From assembly GCA_051001995.1 (NCBI GenBank), contig JBPCMT010000045.1:1-10999 (forward strand): DNA of 10,999 bases, read 5' to 3'. Under the pieces are notes generated by a model that saw only the letters and a list, made by a program, of their open reading frames with translations, did no database searches and was not told where the DNA came from. Both the position numbers and the translations under genes were made by a program. Position 1 is the first letter of the stretch. Every line of letters begins with the position of its first letter. This document shows, one piece after another, positions 6,646-10,999 of the stretch. This stretch comes from CAWEHQ01 sp051001995 (GTDB lineage Bacteria > Actinomycetota > Thermoleophilia > Solirubrobacterales > Thermoleophilaceae).

Positions 6646-7435
6646 AGTAGACGGGTATCCGCCGGTCGATCTCATAGTCGCGGTGCGGGCGGTTCGCGAC
6701 CAGCTTGATCAGCAGGAGGCCGAATATGAAGCCGCCGATGTGGGCGAAGTAGGCGACCCCGCCCATGCCGCCGACCGGCTGGGCGAGCTCCGCCGTGCCG
6801 TAGAGCACCTGGATCAGGAACCACAGGCCGAGCACGAGCAGCGCCGGGAGCTCGATCAGCGTGATGAAGAAGATGATGATCACGAGCGTCTTGACGCGGG
6901 CGCGCGGGTACAGCAGCGCGTAGCCTCCCAGCACCGCCGCCACCGCGCCGCTCGCCCCGATCGTGGGGGCTGTGGAGTCCGGCTCGAGCAGCGTCTGCGC
7001 GAGCAGCGCCACCAGGCCGCCCGCGAGGTAGAAGGCGATGAACCGAAACCGACCCATCGAGTCCTCGATGTTGTTGCCGAAGATCCAGAGGAACAGCATG
7101 TTGCCGAGCAGGTGGAGCAGGCCGCCGTGCATGAACATCGAGGTGAGGAGCGTGAGCCACACCGGCGGCTGGTCCGGCGCCTGACCCTGCACGCCGGTCA
7201 TTCCCTCGCACGCGATCCGGCCCCCGCCGGCAGTCACGGCGCACTCGCTGCCGGGGTGGCTGATCTCGAACGGGATCGCGCCGTACTCGACAACCCGCTG
7301 CTGGTCCACCGAGGCGCCGCTCAGCGACAGGCTGGCCTCCTGGAAGAGGAAGAACATCAGGACGTTCGCGACGATCAGGCCGACCGTCAGGACCGGAAAG
7401 CGGCGCGTCGGGATGTTGTCCTTGAGCGGAAACAC
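6644..7435 (-). CDS. Rhomboid family intramembrane serine protease
   Basis: Cuts single-pass membrane proteins within or next to their transmembrane helix. The 263-residue protein has the bacterial six-helix core. Its first helix is about 14-32. HGGLLHLLGN (103-112) supplies H108 and N112 for the oxyanion region. GASG (160-163) supplies the nucleophile S162, and AHIGG (231-235) supplies the catalytic H232. All key residues are present, so the protease should be active. The loop between helix 1 and 2 (about 38-92) is extracytoplasmic and holds two cysteines, C65 and C76, that could form a disulfide. The start is a GTG; no good ribosome binding site is seen, but MFPLKDNIPTRRFP is the usual opening in actinobacterial homologues. 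It is followed after 12 nt by the small membrane gene and then the D,D-carboxypeptidase. Confidence 0.95.
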   Translation of the reverse strand: MFPLKDNIPTRRFPVLTVGLIVANVLMFFLFQEASLSLSGASVDQQRVVEYGAIPFEISHPGSECAVTAGGGRIACEGMTGVQGQAPDQPPVWLTLLTSMFMHGGLLHLLGNMLFLWIFGNNIEDSMGRFRFIAFYLAGGLVALLAQTLLEPDSTAPTIGASGAVAAVLGGYALLYPRARVKTLVIIIFFITLIELPALLVLGLWFLIQVLYGTAELAQPVGGMGGVAYFAHIGGFIFGLLLIKLVANRPHRDYEIDRRIPVY

Positions 7436-7509
7436 TCGTCAGGGGGCACGGTGGCAAGCGAGCAGGCTGACAGATGACGTCGCACTCCAGGGGTCGCAAG
7501 CCCGCAGAG

Positions 7510-7544
7510 AGCGCCATTCGCGCTAGCGGATCGCGACGATCCGC
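7510..7544 (-). terminator. Two tandem hairpins at the end of the DUF2510/DUF4190 gene
   Basis: GCGGATCG (7526-7533) and CGATCCGC (7537-7544) form a perfect 8-bp stem with a 3-nt loop in the last codons of the gene. Directly beyond, AGCGC (7510-7514) and GCGCT (7520-7524) form a 5-bp stem around CATTC that includes the first base pairs of the stop codon. No T-tract follows. They may end or attenuate the lip transcript before the rhomboid operon, which starts 87 bp after the stop. Confidence 0.35.
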
Positions 7545-8275
7545 CATCGTGACTCTCGCTCGGCGAGGATGAGCAGGGCCGGCTTCCCTCCCTCGTCGAT
7601 CCGAACGCGGGCCACGGTCCCCTCGACCGTGAGCTGCTCGATCTCGACTGGAGCGAAGAAGCCGCGGCGCTCGAGGATTCCGGCGTAGAACTCCTCGCAG
7701 GACTCTCCGACCCCCGCGGCGATGCGGGCCTCGAGCTGTGGGGCGAAGACCTCGTCGCAGAGGTTCTCGAAGCCGCTGTCGTCCGGCGCCGCGTCGAACT
7801 CGTCGATCACCGCGGCGACCTCGGCCTCCTCGCCGGCGAAGCGCTCGGCGTTCGATTCGTGGTCGAAGACGCCGCTGGCCGCCAGCACACCGGCAACCGC
7901 GAAGATCAGGATCCAGCCGAACCCGAGCACGACGCCCGCGGTCGCGAGGCCTCGTCCGCGCCGCCCGGCGGATCGGCGGATCCTCCGTAGCGCGACGAAC
8001 CCGAACGGGAGCGCGAGGATGAAGACGCCGACGATCCCGAGCACAAGCGAGGCGACCGCGAGCCCGTCGGGGGGGCCTTCGGCGGGCGCGGGCCCGGCAC
8101 CCGGTCGTCCCGAGCCGGGCGGCGTGTGCCCGGTCCAATTCGCCCCGTCCCACCAGCGGAGGTGATCTGGACGGGAGGGGTCGCGGTACCAGCCGGCTGG
8201 CGCGGCCGGCGTGACGGGCCCGGCCGGCGTGAACGCGGCGCCCGCGGACTGTGGAGGCCCCTGCCCCTCCGACAT
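7523..8275 (-). CDS. DUF2510-DUF4190 membrane protein with secreted C-terminal domain
   Basis: Function unknown. The 250-residue protein is modular. It has a Pro/Ala/Gly-rich start (1-27). A DUF2510 module follows (28-51: GWYRDPSRPDHLRWWDGANW), a small Trp-rich domain common on the cytoplasmic side of actinobacterial membrane proteins. After a flexible linker comes a DUF4190-type pair of membrane helices (about 70-97 and 109-134) around a basic loop, RRIRRSAGRRGRG. An acidic C-terminal domain (about 140-250) should face outside and ends in beta-strand-like segments (TVARVRIDEGGKPALLILAE, WRIVAIR) resembling DUF4878/NTF2-like folds. C173 and C193 could form a disulfide. It follows lipA by 23 nt on the same strand with only a weak ribosome binding site. 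The link to lipoate synthesis is probably positional. Confidence 0.8.
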   Translation of the reverse strand: MSEGQGPPQSAGAAFTPAGPVTPAAPAGWYRDPSRPDHLRWWDGANWTGHTPPGSGRPGAGPAPAEGPPDGLAVASLVLGIVGVFILALPFGFVALRRIRRSAGRRGRGLATAGVVLGFGWILIFAVAGVLAASGVFDHESNAERFAGEEAEVAAVIDEFDAAPDDSGFENLCDEVFAPQLEARIAAGVGESCEEFYAGILERRGFFAPVEIEQLTVEGTVARVRIDEGGKPALLILAERESRWRIVAIR

Positions 8276-8298
8276 GCTCGAAGGCTACTGCGGGATCG

Positions 8299-9234
8299 CT
8301 ACTCGATGGCCGCGTGCTCGAGCGTCTGCTCGGCGTGGTAGCTCGAGCGCACGAGCGGGCCGGCCGCGACCGCCTCGAACCCCAGCGCGTAGGCCTCGCG
8401 CTCGAGGTCGGCGAACTCGTCCGGGTGCCAGTAGCGGACCACCGGCAGGTGCTCGCGCGTCGGGCGCAGGTACTGCCCGACCGTCAGGACCTGCACCTCG
8501 TGCTCGCGCAGGGCCGCGAACGTCTCGAGCAGCTCGGCGCGCGTCTCGCCGAGGCCCACCATCAGGCCCGACTTCGTCACCACGCCGTCGCCGCCGATCT
8601 GCTTGGCGTTGCGCAGGACGCGGCAGGAGCGTCGAAAGCGCGAGCCCCGCCGCGCCAGCGGGTAGAGCCGCGGCACGGTCTCGACGTTGTGGTTGAAGAC
8701 GTCGGGGCGCTCGGCCACGACGCGGGCGAGCGGCATCTCCTGGCCCTGGAAGTCGGGCGTCAGCACCTCGACCTTGCAGCCCGGAGCGAGCCGGCGGATC
8801 GAGCGGATCACGCCCACGAAGGCGCTCGACCCGAGGTCGGGAAGGTCGTCGCGGTCCACGCTCGTCACGACGGCGTGGCGCAGCCCCATGCGTTTGACCG
8901 ACTGCGCGACCCGCAGGGGCTCGAGCGGGTCGGCATGGGTCGGCTTCCCGGTCTTGACGTTGCAGAAGCCGCAGCGCCGGGTGCAGGTGTCGCCGAGGAT
9001 CATGAACGTGGCCGTCCCGCGCTCCCAACATTCGCCGATGTTCGGGCAGGCCGCCTCCTCGCAGACGGTGTTCAGCGACTGGCCGTCGATCATGCCCTTG
9101 AGCTCGCGGAACGAGGCGCCGCCGGGGGCGGGCACCTTCAGCCACGGCGGCTTGCGCTCGCGAAACGGGCGCACCTCGCCCATGTCGAGCACGCGCGCGC
9201 CGCCGGGGTTCGCGCGCGAGCGGGTGGCGCTCAC
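8299..9234 (-). CDS. lipA: Lipoyl synthase (radical SAM)
   Basis: Inserts two sulfur atoms into protein-bound octanoyl groups to make the lipoyl cofactor of 2-oxoacid dehydrogenases and the glycine cleavage H protein. Counting from the GTG, the protein has 311 residues, normal for the family. The auxiliary Fe-S cluster cysteines are C58, C63 and C69 (CEEAACPNIGEC). The radical-SAM cysteines are C84, C88 and C91 (CTRRCGFC). The RSSY motif (296-299) contains the serine that ligates the auxiliary cluster. VTSVDRDDLPD and NVETVPRLY are also typical. The GTG at 9234 was chosen because it overlaps the lipB stop (GTGA) and has GGGAG 7 nt upstream. An ATG at 9183 is the alternative and would give a 294-residue protein without the basic N-terminal tail. 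It works directly after LipB. Confidence 0.97.
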   Translation of the reverse strand: MSATRSRANPGGARVLDMGEVRPFRERKPPWLKVPAPGGASFRELKGMIDGQSLNTVCEEAACPNIGECWERGTATFMILGDTCTRRCGFCNVKTGKPTHADPLEPLRVAQSVKRMGLRHAVVTSVDRDDLPDLGSSAFVGVIRSIRRLAPGCKVEVLTPDFQGQEMPLARVVAERPDVFNHNVETVPRLYPLARRGSRFRRSCRVLRNAKQIGGDGVVTKSGLMVGLGETRAELLETFAALREHEVQVLTVGQYLRPTREHLPVVRYWHPDEFADLEREAYALGFEAVAAGPLVRSSYHAEQTLEHAAIE

Positions 9235-10001
9235 CGGGCGGCTCCCGCGAGGGCCACTGTCCGGCGCTCGCGTCCGGGATCGGCGGCATCCAGTAGCCGG
9301 CGCGACGACACGAGCCGCTGGCGCAGCCCGAGCTCCTCGGCGAAGCGCCACGCGACCCGCCTGCGAAAGCACGCCATCGCGCCGGTCCGCCGCGTCTCGA
9401 GGTACACCGAGCTCATCCGGACGTTGTCGATTCCGCACGGCACGATCCATTCGAACGGCTGGAGGTCGCAGTCGACGTTGACCGCGAAGCCGTGCGTCGT
9501 AACGCCGCGCGAGACGTGCACGCCGATCGATCCGATCTTGCGCTCGCCGACCCACACGCCGGTCAGGCCCTCGCGGATCTCGGCGGCGATCCCCTCGTCC
9601 GCCAGCGCTTGGATCAGGGCGCGCTCGATCGCGCGCAGGTAGGCCATCACGTCGCTGATCGCGACGATCGGATAGCCGACGATCTGGCCCGGCCCGTGGT
9701 AGGTGACGCGGCCGCCGCGGTCGGTCGGACGCACGTCGATGCCCTGCGTCCGGTACCAGTCCTCGCCCATCGGGAGGTCGCTCGCGGCGGTCCTGCGCCC
9801 CTTCGTGTAGACGGGCGGGTGCTCCAGTAGCAGCAGCGTGTCGGGGATCTCGCCGGCGATACGCGCCGTCCGCACGCGCGCCTGAAGCGCCTCGGCCTCC
9901 TCGTAGGGGATGCGGCCCAGGTGGGCCACCCACAGTTCCTCTGAGGCGGGGCGTGGGGCACGCGGCATCGACACCGATGGTATCCGGCGTACGGCGCCCA
10001 T
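9231..10001 (-). CDS. lipB: Lipoyl(octanoyl) transferase
   Basis: Transfers octanoate from acyl carrier protein to the target lysine of lipoate-dependent enzymes, the first step of endogenous lipoate synthesis. The product is the LipA substrate. The 256-residue protein carries the family motif RGGRVTYHGPGQ (95-106). K155 (KIGSIG) and C189 (PCGID) are the catalytic Lys/Cys pair, 34 residues apart as in E. coli LipB (K135/C169). LEHPPVYTKG (59-68) is also typical. The C-terminal 25 residues are Arg-rich and variable. The start is uncertain: ATG 10001 has a weak GAGAG 5 nt upstream, and ATG 9968 (M12) fits the usual length better and would leave more room for a promoter. lipA follows with a 4-bp overlap. 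Confidence 0.96.
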   Translation of the reverse strand: MGAVRRIPSVSMPRAPRPASEELWVAHLGRIPYEEAEALQARVRTARIAGEIPDTLLLLEHPPVYTKGRRTAASDLPMGEDWYRTQGIDVRPTDRGGRVTYHGPGQIVGYPIVAISDVMAYLRAIERALIQALADEGIAAEIREGLTGVWVGERKIGSIGVHVSRGVTTHGFAVNVDCDLQPFEWIVPCGIDNVRMSSVYLETRRTGAMACFRRRVAWRFAEELGLRQRLVSSRRLLDAADPGRERRTVALAGAAR

Positions 10002-10002
10002 C

Positions 10003-10008
10003 TAGGCT
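10003..10008 (+). promoter_or_regulatory. Candidate -10 element for a leaderless transcript
   Basis: TAGGCT matches TAnnnT and ends 8 nt before the GTG at 10017, which has no Shine-Dalgarno sequence. This is the layout of leaderless actinobacterial genes. No -35 match is visible. The same hexamer occurs ahead of pyrD at 1445-1450. Confidence 0.3.
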
Positions 10009-10016
10009 CTCGCTCG

Positions 10017-10649
10017 GTGAGCTCCGAGGAGCGATTCTGGCCGCGCCGGCTTCGCTGGCGGCTCCGTGGCGCGTGGCAGTGGCCCGCGTTCGCCGTGCTC
10101 ACGCTCGCCGACGGATTCATCATCCACCTGCTGTCTCCGACCGGCGAGGACACCGACGTCTTCCTCGGCGTGATCCTCGCTTCGTTTGGGAACCTCCTGC
10201 TGGTGGGGCTGATCGCTCCGTGGCTGGCGCGCCGGCTCGTCGAGCGCCAGCGGCGCGGTGAGGCCGCCACCGGCGAGGCGGGGCCGCCGGTCGAGGTGGT
10301 GCACGACCGCACCGGCACCGCGCTCCTCTGCGCCGGCGCGGTGGCGTTGCTCGTGTCGAGCCTCGCCCTCCAGCCGCTGATCGTCTCGGAGACCGACGCC
10401 ACCGAGGAGAATGCGCGCCTCGTGCAGAGCTACGTCGAGGCGCACGGCAGCGAGGAGGTCTTGCGCAACCTCCAGACGGCGAACACGATCCGCCTCGGCG
10501 ACGGCTTCTTTCGCACCTGCATCGCGCTCGACGACCGCACCCAGGCGTTCTGCCTACTGGTCGACCTCAACGTCGACCCGCCGTCGGTCCGCGAGGATGC
10601 CAACCCGGTGCCCAACGACGACTTCCCGGGGCTCGACGGGGACGCCTGA
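10017..10649 (+). CDS. Unrecognised three-helix membrane protein, 210 residues
   Basis: I do not recognise a family. The basic N-terminal segment (residues 5-18) is followed by helices at about 22-39 and 48-70, a basic and then flexible cytoplasmic loop (71-98), and a third helix at about 100-120. The positive-inside rule puts the N terminus and the 71-98 loop in the cytoplasm. The C-terminal 90 residues would then lie outside. That domain is acidic and has a short helical stretch (128-152), then strand-like segments with two cysteines, C168 (FFRTCIALDD) and C179 (QAFCLLVDLN), 11 apart and possibly disulfide-linked. It ends in a Pro/Asp-rich tail. The GTG start lacks a ribosome binding site; a leaderless transcript would explain this. 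It diverges from lipB across 15 bp and converges on the SRPBCC gene across 30 bp. Codon use resembles the neighbours. Confidence 0.75.
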   Translation: MSSEERFWPRRLRWRLRGAWQWPAFAVLTLADGFIIHLLSPTGEDTDVFLGVILASFGNLLLVGLIAPWLARRLVERQRRGEAATGEAGPPVEVVHDRTGTALLCAGAVALLVSSLALQPLIVSETDATEENARLVQSYVEAHGSEEVLRNLQTANTIRLGDGFFRTCIALDDRTQAFCLLVDLNVDPPSVREDANPVPNDDFPGLDGDA

Positions 10650-10667
10650 GCCGTGACTCGGGGCGTC
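10641..10667. terminator. Stem-loop between convergent genes
   Basis: GACGCCTGAG (10641-10650) pairs with CTCGGGGCGTC (10657-10667) with one T:G pair and one bulged G, around a 6-nt loop. It includes the TGA of the 210-residue gene and lies 12 nt beyond the stop of the convergent SRPBCC gene, so it is placed to end both transcripts. There is no T-tract, so efficiency is doubtful. Confidence 0.4.
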
Positions 10668-10679
10668 CTCCGCGCCGGG

Positions 10680-10999
10680 TCAGGACGCGGCCACCAGCAG
10701 CCCGCCCACCCGTCGCGCCAGCCCCTCGCCGCCGCCGCGCATGACCGCGTCGTGGTTCCAGCGGAAGGCCGGGCGCAGCAGCGGCGCGAGCCGATTCATC
10801 CAAGGCTTCGTGGTCGCGACGTCCCACTGGTAGAGGACGGCCATCACGCCGTCGCGCTCGAACAGTCGCCAGAGCCCGCGGCCCTCGAGCTCCCCGGTCG
10901 TGACGCCCTCGATCCGAAACGGACGGTCGACCACCGTGGTCCGGCTCTCGAACTCCACCGCGTAGGGCAGGCGGCCGCGCCACCGTTGGCGCGCGACGC
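10680..10999 (-). CDS. SRPBCC-family (START/Bet v1-like) protein, N terminus outside window
   Basis: The C-terminal 105 residues of a protein whose frame is still open at the window edge, entering as VARQRWRGRLPYAVEFESR. A GTG at 10958 would give a 92-residue ORF, but the in-frame upstream sequence is clearly part of the same domain, so this is a truncated gene and not a small one. Alternating strand patterns (FRIEGVTTGELEGRGLWRL, GVMAVLYQWDV) are followed by a long C-terminal helix with KPWMNRLAPLLRPAFRWNHD and VMRGGGEGLARRVG. This matches the SRPBCC proteins annotated as polyketide cyclase/dehydrase in actinobacteria. They bind hydrophobic ligands in a deep cavity; substrate and reaction are unknown. 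No membrane segment or catalytic motif is visible. It converges on the 210-residue membrane gene. Confidence 0.8.
   Translation of the reverse strand, partial: VARQRWRGRLPYAVEFESRTTVVDRPFRIEGVTTGELEGRGLWRLFERDGVMAVLYQWDVATTKPWMNRLAPLLRPAFRWNHDAVMRGGGEGLARRVGGLLVAAS

Noticed and set aside
6047..7477. Long ORFs overlapping the rhomboid region (476 codons on plus; 493 codons in another minus frame, 6672-8153)
   Set aside because: Both are Arg/Asp-rich shadow frames. The rhomboid and DUF2510/DUF4190 frames contain complete conserved motifs and fit the spacing.
1..10999. Mobile element, CRISPR, toxin-antitoxin or phage-defence system
   Set aside because: No transposase, integrase, repeat array, attachment-site duplication beside the tRNA, or defence domain was seen. 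Base composition and codon style look uniform.

Overview
The window comes from a GC-rich bacterium. Gene content and protein style point to Actinobacteria, most likely the class Thermoleophilia (Solirubrobacterales/Gaiellales-like). The clues are a DUF2510-DUF4190 membrane protein, GTG/TTG starts, GTGA stop/start overlaps, a class 2 (quinone-dependent) dihydroorotate dehydrogenase, and a rhomboid that opens with a PLKDNIPTRRFP-type N terminus. The taxonomic assignment is inference from style, not from a marker gene. Almost all of the window is coding, and most genes are housekeeping.

Left part (1-2580). A glutamate dehydrogenase gene runs leftwards and off the window edge. Its frame is broken by one in-frame TAA at 600-602, exactly between the substrate domain and the NAD(P)-binding domain. 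The rest of the gene continues in the same frame without another stop. pyrD diverges from it and makes orotate for pyrimidine synthesis.

Middle (2581-5394). A tRNA-Ala(UGC) gene on the minus strand converges on pyrD, with a hairpin between them. On the plus strand follow a CNNM/CBS/CorC-HlyC membrane protein (probable divalent cation transport) and an AI-2E-family permease. These two are translationally coupled through a GTGA overlap.

Right part (5395-10001). Six minus-strand genes lie head to tail. In transcription order they are lipB, lipA (the de novo lipoate pair, coupled by a GTGA overlap), a DUF2510/DUF4190 membrane protein, a rhomboid protease, a 58-residue two-helix membrane protein, and a D-alanyl-D-alanine carboxypeptidase. 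The last three are packed tightly (12-nt gap, then an 8-nt overlap) and are very probably one operon of cell-envelope function. Two tandem hairpins at 7510-7544 may separate the lip part from the rhomboid part.

Right end (10017-10999). An unrecognised three-helix membrane protein diverges from lipB across 15 bp. It converges, across a stem-loop, on a partial SRPBCC-family gene cut by the window edge.

No mobile element, CRISPR array, defence cassette or biosynthetic cluster was seen. The points most worth checking are the interrupted glutamate dehydrogenase and the rhomboid / mini membrane protein / carboxypeptidase operon.
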